From: a virus
Length of the DNA: 27,161 bases
Strand: one strand, 5' to 3'
IMG/VR virus record: IMGVR_UViG_3300042882_001391
Coordinates: 1-27,161 of that record
Part shown: one piece after another, positions 8,731-14,301 of the stretch
Numbering within the stretch: the stretch's first letter is position 1
Layout of the letters: every line of letters begins with the position of its first letter
Position numbers and translations under genes: made by a program
The notes under the pieces: model-generated
What the model was told of the DNA's origin: nothing
Seen by the model: only the letters and a program-made list of their open reading frames with translations
Databases searched by the model: none

Positions 8731-8760
8731 TTGGTGAAGATATTGGGTTTGTATTATAAT
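8731..8760 (+). promoter_or_regulatory. Sigma70-like promoter upstream of rha
   Basis: A TTGGTG -35 box (8731-8736), an 18-base spacer and a perfect TATAAT -10 box (8755-8760) lie in a 155-base intergenic gap. Transcription would start near 8767, just before the hairpin at 8772-8803, and run into the regulator gene starting at 8835. Confidence 0.6.
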
Positions 8761-8771
8761 ATAAATAGGCA

Positions 8772-8803
8772 ACCCGCCAAAAGTTTTTGGCTTTTGAACG
8801 GGT
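8772..8803 (+). promoter_or_regulatory. Leader hairpin upstream of rha
   Basis: ACCCG and CAAAAG on the left pair with CTTTTG and CGGGT on the right, giving a two-part stem with a small asymmetric bulge and a 7-base loop. There is no T-run after the 3' arm, so it is not a classic terminator. It sits at the extreme 5' end of the predicted rha message and could protect the RNA or be a binding site. It may also be recognised as DNA. Confidence 0.5.
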
Positions 8804-8834
8804 CTAACCACAACTTACTTATACGGAGTAAACA

Positions 8835-9524
8835 ATGGCTATTCTTGACATTACCACACAGAATGACACCTTAGTTGTCGATTCCCGATTGATTGCTGAT
8901 GAACTGGGGATTCAACATAAGAACTTACTGCAAACAATCACAAAGTATTTAGACCGATTAGAACGAAAAACACCAGTCGCGTTTAAAACGGACGTGGTGA
9001 GACGCCCGCAGGGTGGGGCTTACGAAGTCTCTTACTGTTTCTTGAATGAAGCACAAGCAACACTTTTGATGACGTTTTCCCGAAACAGTGATCAGGTTTT
9101 GGATTGCAAAGAACGGTTAGTTGAGGCTTTCTCCCTTGCTAAGAATAACCACGTTCAGACCCCGCTTGCGTTACCACAAACCTATGCTCAGGCTTTGCTA
9201 GAGGCTGGACGATTGGCGTTAGAGGTAGAAAAGTTAGAGGCCGAGAAAGCACTGCTTGAGGAAGAAAACAATCAACTGTCCGAGGCTTTGGATGAACTTT
9301 TTGATTATTCGTCAATCATCAGGGTTGCCAAGTTCAATAAAGTTCATGAGTCTAACTTCAGTTGGCGACCTCTCAAAGCGATGAGTATTAAGATGGGGAT
9401 AGAGATTAAACAAGTTCCCGACGCCCGGTACATGACGAAAAATATTTATAGTCACGATGTTTGGCGGATCGTTTATCCGTGGGTGAAGTTGCCAGAGACT
9501 ACGACGTTAACGATTATCAGATAA
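8835..9524 (+). CDS. rha: Rha-family phage regulatory protein
   Basis: The N-terminal about 100 residues match the Rha family: 'VVDSRLIADELGIQHKNLLQ' followed by 'VAFKTDVVRRPQGGAYEVSY' and 'FLNEAQATLLMTFSRNSDQV', the usual DNA-binding-like domain of phage antirepressor proteins. Residues about 118-150 form a Glu/Leu-rich coiled coil. The C-terminal about 75 residues are a second compact domain (WRPLKAMSIKMGIEIKQV then YSHDVWRIVYPWVKL), analogous in position to the KilA-C-type domains found after Rha in other phages. GGAG lies 9 bases before the ATG. Known Rha proteins interfere with host or phage regulation; an antirepressor or lytic-switch function is likely but inferred. Confidence 0.85.
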   Translation: MAILDITTQNDTLVVDSRLIADELGIQHKNLLQTITKYLDRLERKTPVAFKTDVVRRPQGGAYEVSYCFLNEAQATLLMTFSRNSDQVLDCKERLVEAFSLAKNNHVQTPLALPQTYAQALLEAGRLALEVEKLEAEKALLEEENNQLSEALDELFDYSSIIRVAKFNKVHESNFSWRPLKAMSIKMGIEIKQVPDARYMTKNIYSHDVWRIVYPWVKLPETTTLTIIR

Positions 9525-9534
9525 TCAAAAAAAG

Positions 9535-9558
9535 AACCCTCTAAATATTTAGAGGGTT
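9535..9558. terminator. Bidirectional terminator between rha and leftward genes
   Basis: A perfect 24-base inverted repeat (arms AACCCTCTAAAT / ATTTAGAGGGTT) sits between the convergent ends of rha and the leftward genes. A run of seven A lies on its left (T-run for leftward transcripts) and GATTTTAAAA on its right (T-run for rightward transcripts). It should stop transcription from both sides. Confidence 0.85.
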
Positions 9559-9562
9559 GATT

Positions 9563-9682
9563 TTAAAATAATTTATTACAATCCTTGCATTTCATTCGGC
9601 GGCGACCGTGTTCGGTGTAACCATATCTAACCAGCCTATGACTACCACACCGGGGGCAACCGTCGCCAATCAGGGCTTTTGC
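9563..9682 (-). CDS. Zinc-ribbon extension, possible -1 frameshift product
   Basis: This 39-codon stretch has no good start codon of its own. It encodes a zinc ribbon (CPRC at the start, CKDC near the end, with R/K-rich spacing and 'GRRRMKCKDCNKLF'). It is in the -1 frame relative to the upstream 126-aa gene. A -1 slip on T TTT TTG (9682-9688) would join it to residue 123 of that gene, giving a 162-residue protein. The CxxC-x-CxxC pattern looks like transposase/InsA-type zinc ribbons. Alternatives are a decayed fragment, an unusual start codon, or a sequencing indel in the T7 run. I cannot choose among these from the sequence alone. Confidence 0.5.
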   Translation of the reverse strand, partial: AKALIGDGCPRCGSHRLVRYGYTEHGRRRMKCKDCNKLF

Positions 9683-10050
9683 AAAAAAAGACAGCCTAAC
9701 ACCTCTGATGGGTTGGCAGAATTGCGGACTAGCGCACCCGGAGCCAGGCAATCAGCCCTGTTCACTTTAACGGCGGCTGCTGCTACCAGTCCCGACACTA
9801 CATAATAAACATCGGGAGACGCAGGGGGGAGTCCCTCAATCTCGCCATATTGAACGCTTTGGACTGGAATACCTAAAATGGGTTCGGATTCGGTATTCCC
9901 CATCGCCACGCGGGGGATGATTCCCGATGGTGGCAGGGTGTGGAGGATCTCAACAGCCGAAGCTGTGAATTGCTTAGTCTTTGCATCTTGGACAACCCCT
10001 TGGTTGCTACAGATAACGATTTGATGGGGTGTAGCGTTAATGATTTCCAT
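9670..10050 (-). CDS. Phage protein of the 'IPPSG...VSGLVA...APG' family, 126 aa
   Basis: A 126-residue protein with a typical actinophage/cyanophage-like pattern: an N-terminal 'NATPHQIVI', a central 'PPSGIIPRVAM' strand, 'YYVVSGLVAAAAV', then 'RADCLAPGALVRNSANPSEV' and a C-terminal 'LGCLF'. I recognise this shape from unnamed small phage proteins that usually end at the IGC-like motif, so the 0-frame stop looks natural. The function of that family is unknown to me. The gene follows a small gene at 10062-10226. See the frameshift extension feature for the overlapping zinc ribbon. Confidence 0.7.
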   Translation of the reverse strand: MEIINATPHQIVICSNQGVVQDAKTKQFTASAVEILHTLPPSGIIPRVAMGNTESEPILGIPVQSVQYGEIEGLPPASPDVYYVVSGLVAAAAVKVNRADCLAPGALVRNSANPSEVLGCLFLQKP

Positions 10051-10061
10051 TTGATTTTTCC

Positions 10062-10226
10062 TTAGAATAATGTGTCAATGCGACTGCAAGCGCAGTCATA
10101 GGCTGTGGCTTCTGTGGGGTAATCGTAGCCACTTGAAAAGATGATTACCCCGTCTTGGTAGATAAACCAGGCGTACTTCCCTGATTTATCTTTAATCTCG
10201 ACTTCGTAGCCGAAATAATGGGTCAT
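10062..10226 (-). CDS. Small unknown protein, 54 aa
   Basis: I choose the ATG at 10226 (MTHYFGYEVEIKDKSGKY), because it follows the upstream stop with one base between (TAA-T-ATG), typical of coupled phage genes. AGGAG lies about 14 bases upstream, which is distant. A longer frame starts at 10262 and would overlap the upstream gene by 35 bases. The 54-residue product has an antiparallel-beta look (EVEIKDKSGKYAWFIYQDGV) then 'SSGYDYPTEATAYDCACSRID'. The segment around 'YDYPTEATA' has a duplicated DNA copy at 11119-11144. Confidence 0.6.
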   Translation of the reverse strand: MTHYFGYEVEIKDKSGKYAWFIYQDGVIIFSSGYDYPTEATAYDCACSRIDTLF

Positions 10227-10227
10227 A

Positions 10228-10509
10228 TTAGACAAGAGCGCGCTCCTTGTGTTGGCTGGCACAATCTTGAACTGTAGGACAGTAATCTGTCCAGTTGTAG
10301 CCTTCTAAATAGAAGGCAAAACCATCGGGTTGATCAGAATATTCCGATCCAAACCGTGCTTCGGCTTGGGCAATTTGCCCACCTTTACCCCATAGCTTCC
10401 AGACGGTCATACAATCCCTGGTGTTGTTGTCAACCGTTACCTCTAGGTTAGAGCAGTTAGTAAGTTTCAATAACTTACTAAGTTGCTCATTGATTTGATG
10501 TTTCTTCAT
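10228..10509 (-). CDS. Unknown protein, 93 aa
   Basis: A 93-residue protein with a Lys/Leu-rich N-terminal helix (MKKHQINEQLSKLLKL), then beta-prone 'NLEVTVDNNTRDCMTVWKLW' and an aromatic-rich segment 'GFAFYLEGYNWTDYC'. It ends one base before the next gene's ATG. No domain is recognised. The leader between it and the next upstream gene (10510-10598) holds a T-arm-like hairpin. Confidence 0.6.
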   Translation of the reverse strand: MKKHQINEQLSKLLKLTNCSNLEVTVDNNTRDCMTVWKLWGKGGQIAQAEARFGSEYSDQPDGFAFYLEGYNWTDYCPTVQDCASQHKERALV

Positions 10510-10553
10510 TGCTTTAGCCTATGTAGTTAATAATCCCTTTCGGGAATGCGACC

Positions 10554-10572
10554 GCACGGAATCGAACCGTGC
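10554..10572 (-). other. tRNA T-arm-like hairpin
   Basis: Read on the minus strand, this is GCACGG-TTCGATT-CCGTGC, a 6-bp stem with the exact seven-base T-loop pattern TTCGANN. It is followed by CGGTCGCA, which looks like the 3' side of an acceptor stem plus a discriminator base. Only a partial 5' acceptor partner (GCGATC, 15 bases upstream of the T stem) exists, and there is no D-arm or anticodon arm. It is therefore not a complete tRNA. It could be a tRNA fragment, a tRNA-like regulatory element or chance. Confidence 0.5.
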
Positions 10573-10598
10573 TAGGAGCTAACCTGAGATCGCTACTT

Positions 10599-11096
10599 TT
10601 AGTCTCTCCATGTCGGGAATTTAGCACCCCCAACAACCCCTGTTTTGGGGGTAACGCGGGATAGCCTGTTGAACAGGTTGTGAAGCCCTCGAAACTTCAC
10701 ACTACCAGAGGCTTTTACCTCTGTCGCTGTAGTTTCCATAGCTTTTTGCCAACCCGAAACATCAGTGGGTGACATCGGCGCAACCCAAACGCCCACTTTC
10801 CCGTTTACAGGGTGCAGGACAACTGAATCCTTGAACTCATTGGGAAGTTCAACAGGACAACTTTCTACCTCCTTAAACAAAAGGTCAGAAGTAGATAGCT
10901 CTATAGCTAGAAACCAGTGTTTTGCCGTTAGGCAGTGAAGGTCGAAGTCAAACTTTACGACCTGTTTTTTATTCCGCTTAAAATCGGGGACTTGACCCCG
11001 ATACAATACTGTTGTTACCGCGTCGTCTTCTCCGACGACAAATCCTTGAAAATCAACTGAATCAAAAAGGTTTTCTGGTTTTGTGAAAGTTGTCAT
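10599..11096 (-). CDS. Unknown protein, 165 aa
   Basis: A 165-residue protein with mixed alpha/beta sequence. It begins MTTFTKPENLFDSVDFQGF and contains an acidic central strand region (VVGEDDAVTTVLYRGQV), a segment 'KFDFDLHCLTAKHWFLAIEL' and a basic C-terminal part. Weak AGAGAGG lies before the ATG. I do not recognise the family. It belongs to the leftward early cluster. Confidence 0.65.
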   Translation of the reverse strand: MTTFTKPENLFDSVDFQGFVVGEDDAVTTVLYRGQVPDFKRNKKQVVKFDFDLHCLTAKHWFLAIELSTSDLLFKEVESCPVELPNEFKDSVVLHPVNGKVGVWVAPMSPTDVSGWQKAMETTATEVKASGSVKFRGLHNLFNRLSRVTPKTGVVGGAKFPTWRD

Positions 11097-11118
11097 TGTT
11101 TTTCCTCTCTGTTTTTAG

Positions 11119-11144
11119 CTGTGGCTTCCGTGGGGTAATCATAG
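11119..11144 (-). repeat. Duplicated fragment of the 54-aa gene
   Basis: These 26 bases match 10103-10128 with only two differences. The second copy lies inside the 54-aa gene (YDYPTEATA region). The copy here sits in the leader of the 165-aa gene and has no open frame of useful length. It looks like the remnant of a local duplication of that gene or its 3' end. Confidence 0.75.
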
Positions 11145-11152
11145 TGAAAAGG

Positions 11153-11956
11153 TCATATCAGGTCACATTTTCCTACCATCTTGTTCCCGCAGGGGAAATC
11201 CGCGCAAACGGACTGGTAGGTGGGGTTTTTAGTCCCGAAAGCCTTTGTGACAGTTCCCTGTCCATATACAGGGTGAATCACGCTGTCACCGACCTTTAAC
11301 AGCCCTTCAACGGGTTTATCTAAATTGTCAAGGTATTCTTTGACAACCTTGATTGCCTCTCCATAGAGGTGTTTTCGTTGGTCTGTGTAGACCTTCTCCA
11401 CTTTTTCGGTAGGCAAGTCTAAGACGGCCAACTCGGTCACGGTATATTCCGTTTCTTTCCCATAGCCCGTTTCATAGGCAATGGTAGTGGGGGAAGGAAA
11501 CTTGGGTTTTCCCTCAATAATTTCCCTGAATTGATTGACGGCTTTAGTTGCCGTGTAGGTGACAATCACCTCGTACTCATCAGCCACAAAATGGGCTTTA
11601 GGGCCAGAGACTTCTCCCCACTGAGAATTGCCTCCCCGCATCCCATCGGGGGATTCTTTACGACGGGCAGGAGTCGCGTTTTTTTTGTAGCTCCCGTGTA
11701 GCTTTTCGCAGGAAACGGCTTCCTGTTTTTGTTCGTGGGTGACAACCCATTCTAGGGGTGTCACCTTAACTGAATTTGGCAACGGGGTGACGTTACCAAT
11801 GGAGTCGCCGTCTTTCCAGACGTTTCCTCTGTTGTCAACGTGACATCCCTTTGTAGGGAGTTTTAGGGCATCACACCCCAGATTATTATTCCATTTCCAC
11901 TCAGGGGTTTTAGTTTTTGCTGCGGTTTTGGTTTTTGCTGTGGTTGCGGTTGTCAT
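11153..11956 (-). CDS. Unknown protein with Lys/Thr-rich tail, 267 aa
   Basis: The first 17 residues are a Thr/Ala/Lys-rich tail (MTTATTAKTKTAAKTKT), like the basic extensions on nucleic-acid-binding proteins. The middle has a tract 'DEYEVIVTYTATKAVNQFRE'. Near the C-terminus there is 'KVGDSVIHPVYGQGTVTKAF', a small beta-barrel motif (Tudor/KOW-like) seen in CarD- and UvrD-type DNA-binding tails, followed by a Cys pair region (CADFPCGNKMVGKC). A nucleic-acid-binding role is a reasonable guess. It has its own strong promoter (see 11986-12015). It could instead be an unrelated early protein. Confidence 0.65.
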   Translation of the reverse strand: MTTATTAKTKTAAKTKTPEWKWNNNLGCDALKLPTKGCHVDNRGNVWKDGDSIGNVTPLPNSVKVTPLEWVVTHEQKQEAVSCEKLHGSYKKNATPARRKESPDGMRGGNSQWGEVSGPKAHFVADEYEVIVTYTATKAVNQFREIIEGKPKFPSPTTIAYETGYGKETEYTVTELAVLDLPTEKVEKVYTDQRKHLYGEAIKVVKEYLDNLDKPVEGLLKVGDSVIHPVYGQGTVTKAFGTKNPTYQSVCADFPCGNKMVGKCDLI

Positions 11957-11985
11957 GGCGTTACCTCTGTGCGTTTACAAATTCT

Positions 11986-12015
11986 ATAATATACGCATAC
12001 TTTAGAAATTGTCAA
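11986..12015 (-). promoter_or_regulatory. Leftward sigma70 promoter for the 267-aa gene
   Basis: Read on the minus strand, a perfect -35 TTGACA (12015-12010), an 18-base spacer and TATTAT as -10 (11991-11986) precede the ATG at 11956. The -35 overlaps the 3' end of the ribbon-helix-helix gene. The -10 sits in a 15-base element that recurs at 12252-12266. Confidence 0.65.
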
Positions 12016-12221
12016 CCTTTTTTTAAAAAAATTTTATAAAAGGCTTGTAAGTCTTGTGGGGCAATCGCTCCACGGGATAGGCGTTCGACGAACTCACTCC
12101 TGGACACTCCCAAGAGCGCAGCTAATTTATCAAGCCGTTGCCACGCCGTGTCGGTCAAACTCAGATTGTGAGGCTTTTTCTTTTCCCCATAGTCGGGGAC
12201 TCTGTTTATATAGTCGCGCAT
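12012..12221 (-). CDS. Ribbon-helix-helix regulator, 69 aa
   Basis: A 69-residue protein whose core 'HNLSLTDTAWQRLDKLAALL' then 'GVSRSEFVERLSRG' gives one beta strand followed by two helices with the turn at the Gly-Val-Ser, the classic ribbon-helix-helix layout. Such proteins bind DNA as dimers and often repress their own promoters. Its promoter region faces that of nblA-tmk. A 15-base element is shared between its upstream region and the promoter of the 267-aa gene, so it may control both; this is inference. The start has AGGAG 7-8 bases upstream, good support for this start. Confidence 0.75.
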   Translation of the reverse strand: MRDYINRVPDYGEKKKPHNLSLTDTAWQRLDKLAALLGVSRSEFVERLSRGAIAPQDLQAFYKIFLKKG

Positions 12222-12251
12222 TGTGCCATCTCCTGCTGTATTTATATATTT

Positions 12252-12266
12252 CTATACTATACGCAT
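12252..12266. promoter_or_regulatory. Shared 15-bp operator-like element
   Basis: CTATACTATACGCAT here matches CTATAATATACGCAT at 11984-11998 with a single difference. In the second place it overlaps the -10 box of a leftward promoter. Here it sits about 30 bases upstream of the ribbon-helix-helix start. Two copies at two leftward starts suggest a common regulator. Confidence 0.6.
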
Positions 12267-12309
12267 TGGCAAATTAAATCCATCATCAGGAGCAATTGGC
12301 AACAGGTAA

Positions 12310-12328
12310 ATCAAAAAAATATTTTGAT
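12310..12328. promoter_or_regulatory. Operator-like palindrome, copy 1
   Basis: A 19-base imperfect palindrome, ATCAAA...TTTGAT, that is the reverse complement of the element at 12351-12368 apart from one A. It lies in the gap between the ribbon-helix-helix gene and nblA. AT-rich TCAAAA...TTTTGA dyads are typical repressor sites. Confidence 0.65.
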
Positions 12329-12350
12329 TCTGTATTAAAGAGGTATAAAA

Positions 12351-12373
12351 ATCAAAATATTTTTTGATATAAT
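12351..12373 (+). promoter_or_regulatory. Operator-like palindrome copy 2 overlapping nblA promoter
   Basis: The element 12351-12368 is the inverted counterpart of copy 1, separated from it by 22 bases. The last base of copy 2 is the first base of a perfect TATAAT -10 box (12368-12373) for nblA, with no convincing -35. A repressor bound here would block RNA polymerase. Confidence 0.65.
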
Positions 12374-12403
12374 CTATGTGTTGATATTCTTATAACAACG
12401 GAA

Positions 12404-12568
12404 ATGGAACCAACACAGCTAACAATGGAGCAAGAATTTAAACTTGCGATAATTAAACGTAATGTGGATATATTGACACTGGAGGAAGCTAGAGAATATA
12501 TAATTGAATTAATAAGGCAAGGTATGATTAAAGATGATTTGATTAAAAATTGGATGAGGATGAAATGA
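12404..12568 (+). CDS. nblA: Phycobilisome degradation protein NblA, 54 aa
   Basis: A 54-residue protein matching the NblA family, whose members are about 55-65 residues. The N-terminal 'LTMEQEFKLAIIKRNVDIL' fits the family's LTLEQEF start. The C-terminal 'YIIELIRQGMIKDDLIK' fits its L-E-L-x-RQ-x-M-x-K-D-x-L helix. Known NblA proteins are small two-helix dimers that bridge phycobilisomes to a Clp protease, so the antenna is broken down. Phage copies are known in several cyanophages, where they free amino acids or change light capture in the infected cell. The stop overlaps the ATG of tmk (ATGA), so the two are co-translated. A twin operator and TATAAT box precede it. It is too short for usual gene finders. 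Confidence 0.85.
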   Translation: MEPTQLTMEQEFKLAIIKRNVDILTLEEAREYIIELIRQGMIKDDLIKNWMRMK

Positions 12569-13161
12569 GTAAATTGATTGCTTTTGAAGGTATTGACCGC
12601 AGTGGGAAAACAACCCAAATTAGAAAACTTTGCGACCATTTCACGGCGTTAAAGTTAAAGTTCTACATCACAAGAGAACCCTGCGATTATGACGTTCGTT
12701 TTGAATTAAAGAATGGGTGTTTAACGCCGGAGCAGCAGCTTAAATTAATCCTGAAGGATAGGATTAAACACAATCCCACGATTAGATATTTGTTAGAAGA
12801 TTCTGATTTGGTATTGTGTGATCGATACACGGATTCAACACTTGCCTATCAGGGATATGGGCACGGGCTTAATTTAGATAATTTAAGGAAGCTAAATCAC
12901 GAGGCGACGGGGGGAATTGATCCCGATATGGTGATTTTGTTCGATTGTCCTGTTGAGGTGGCGGTGCGCCGCGATCTCGACAAACCTCTGGACAAGGTTG
13001 AACGAGACTTGCTTTTTTTAGATCGGGTTCGGTTTGGATATCTTGAATTGGCGAGGGAGAATAACTGGATTGTGATTAACGCAACGCAAACAACTACGCG
13101 AATGTTTCAGGAAATATCTGGCATTCTGATGGGGATTATTCCTGTCCCTGTGATTAGATAA
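12565..13161 (+). CDS. tmk: Thymidylate kinase
   Basis: 198 residues from ATG 12565, the usual length for the family. The P-loop GIDRSGKTT spans residues 9-17, the TREP substrate motif lies at 36-39, and DRYTDSTLAYQG (86-97) carries the dTMP-binding arginine and lid neighbourhood. RRDLDKPLDK near 135-144 is the arginine-bearing lid. It phosphorylates dTMP to dTDP with ATP, supplying precursors for phage DNA. The ATG overlaps the nblA stop by four bases. A TTG upstream at 12550 is an unlikely start. It is followed by a bidirectional hairpin terminator. Confidence 0.9.
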   Translation: MSKLIAFEGIDRSGKTTQIRKLCDHFTALKLKFYITREPCDYDVRFELKNGCLTPEQQLKLILKDRIKHNPTIRYLLEDSDLVLCDRYTDSTLAYQGYGHGLNLDNLRKLNHEATGGIDPDMVILFDCPVEVAVRRDLDKPLDKVERDLLFLDRVRFGYLELARENNWIVINATQTTTRMFQEISGILMGIIPVPVIR

Positions 13162-13170
13162 ACAGCAAAA

Positions 13171-13200
13171 AACCAGGGAATATAAACCCCTGGTTAGTTT
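13171..13200. terminator. Terminator after tmk
   Basis: AACCAGGG (13171-13178) pairs with CCCTGGTT (13188-13195), with a 9-base loop. It has a run of A before it and TAGTTTT after it. It can serve both tmk and the convergent leftward gene ending at 13221. Confidence 0.75.
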
Positions 13201-13220
13201 TAAGTTGAATTAGAGGTCTT

Positions 13221-13379
13221 TTAATTCCATTCCTCTAACTCTAATTCTTCCCCTACAAATTCAGGGAATTGGTTATGAAATCTTGTCAAAGCCTCTAACT
13301 CATTCAAGGCTTCTAAATAATACCCTTGACGGTCTTTTCTGTCGGGTGCGGTTTTGATTCGGGTGATGCGATATAGCAT
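13221..13379 (-). CDS. Small acidic protein, 52 aa
   Basis: I choose ATG 13379 because it is preceded at the right distance by AGGAGA (about 7 bases). A longer frame starting at 13451 overlaps the next gene by 20 bases and has no good ribosome binding site. The 52-residue product has a basic front half (MLYRITRIKTAPDRKDRQGY) and a very acidic end (GEELELEEWN). Family unknown. An Arg-rich-then-Glu-rich character is common in small phage inhibitors, but nothing more can be said. Confidence 0.6.
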   Translation of the reverse strand: MLYRITRIKTAPDRKDRQGYYLEALNELEALTRFHNQFPEFVGEELELEEWN

Positions 13380-13431
13380 AATTTGTTCTCCTGCTTTACT
13401 TCTTGGAGGGAGGGTAAGACCTCCCATGAAA

Positions 13432-13941
13432 TCAATATTCGTCTTGATCAAACTCTGGGCAGTTCATACTCATGAACTCAGTAAGATCAAATCCTTCCCA
13501 CTCGCCCGTCAAATCGTTGTCATCTCGGTACTTGATGGGAGCTATAGACCATTCCGACGATGACAAGTACAACGCGGCTGACTTATCCCCGTTCCACTCA
13601 AGGGGGAACCAGGTGACATTCTGATTTTGCTTCGCACTCAAGAATTTAATCTTGAGGACTAAAAGCTCGTCATGAATCTGAATCAGTTGTTTGTAGCGTC
13701 CCTCTGGTAGTTCGACCTTTCCTTTTTTGAGTAGGGCATCAATGGGGTGTTTAACTACTTCGGGACTGGGTTCGGGTTTTAGGCCGTGAGCATCGGGGTC
13801 AACTACTTTACTGAAAACTTTATTGAGTTCTCCCAATAATCCAAAAAACTCTTTAGCTTCTGACCGTGTTAATGGCCCTAGTGATTCGGCTAAACTTAGT
13901 GTCAGTTCTAAAGATTGCTTGACCTGTTTTTTGCTTGACAT
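13432..13941 (-). CDS. Unknown protein, 169 aa
   Basis: A 169-residue protein preceded by AGAGGAG, a strong Shine-Dalgarno sequence, 5-6 bases before the ATG. It has a helical N-terminal half (SLELTLSLAESLGPLTRSEA), a Lys/Pro-rich linker, and an acidic C-terminus. A central segment 'RYKQLIQIHDELLVLKIKFL' looks like a helical bundle. No known domain is visible. The leader just upstream carries a 9-bp hairpin. Confidence 0.65.
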   Translation of the reverse strand: MSSKKQVKQSLELTLSLAESLGPLTRSEAKEFFGLLGELNKVFSKVVDPDAHGLKPEPSPEVVKHPIDALLKKGKVELPEGRYKQLIQIHDELLVLKIKFLSAKQNQNVTWFPLEWNGDKSAALYLSSSEWSIAPIKYRDDNDLTGEWEGFDLTEFMSMNCPEFDQDEY

Positions 13942-13970
13942 GGTATACTCCTCTTAAATGATTGACTTCG

Positions 13971-14000
13971 AACCGAGTAGGGCAGCCACCTTACTCGGTT
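13971..14000 (-). promoter_or_regulatory. Leader hairpin upstream of the 169-aa gene
   Basis: AACCGAGTA (13971-13979) pairs with TACTCGGTT (13992-14000) as a perfect 9-bp stem with a 12-base loop. On the minus strand it lies 10 bases after the stop of the preceding gene and 30 bases before the next ATG. No T-run follows it, so it is more likely an RNA-stability or regulatory hairpin than a terminator. Confidence 0.6.
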
Positions 14001-14009
14001 AATTAATCT

Positions 14010-14240
14010 TTAACCGTAGCATTCAATAACGTAATCAATCGAAGCTTTGTCACTCATTGTCAAGCGGTAGGACTGACTACCTTTCCAGGTTTTCAACCCA
14101 TTGACGGCACGTTTCACGTCTTCACCATCGTCAACCAAGTTAAAGAAATTCGTCAGCCTTGCGGCTGTCCAGGGTGTTACGTCGTAAAGTGAAAATTTCC
14201 GGTCGCAGTAAATTTTAGTTGGCTCGGTTTGAGTGGTCAT
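14010..14240 (-). CDS. Unknown protein, 76 aa
   Basis: A 76-residue soluble protein, beginning MTTQTEPTKIYCDRKFSLYD and continuing with a helical segment 'AARLTNFFNLVDDGEDVKRA' and a Trp-Lys stretch. It ends in 'IDYVIECYG'. Two cysteines are far apart and no domain is recognised. It is part of the leftward small-gene run with a clear message leader on its right. Confidence 0.6.
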   Translation of the reverse strand: MTTQTEPTKIYCDRKFSLYDVTPWTAARLTNFFNLVDDGEDVKRAVNGLKTWKGSQSYRLTMSDKASIDYVIECYG

Positions 14241-14301
14241 CGTCTTGTTCCTTTATTTCAACCTTCTACATTTATAACTGTACCCCACTTATCCCAAAAG
14301 G

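Noticed and set aside
8686-8874. TTG-started 62-codon frame before rha
   Set aside because: It covers the promoter and hairpin and runs into rha; it has a TTG start and no ribosome binding site.
9563-9682. Insertion sequence of the IS1/InsA type from the zinc ribbon
   Set aside because: No transposase body, terminal inverted repeats or target duplication lie around it.
9608-9805. Rightward 65-codon frame opposite the frameshift region
   Set aside because: It is the antisense of the zinc ribbon and the 126-aa gene and has no family resemblance.
10554-10640. A complete tRNA gene
   Set aside because: Only the T-arm and part of an acceptor side can be folded. The D-arm and anticodon arm cannot be found within the normal length.
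11090-11299. Rightward 69-codon frame
   Set aside because: It lies opposite the 165-aa and 267-aa leftward genes and has no start context.
12352-12639. Minus-strand 95-codon frame over nblA
   Set aside because: It is antisense to the recognisable nblA and the start of tmk and crosses the operator.
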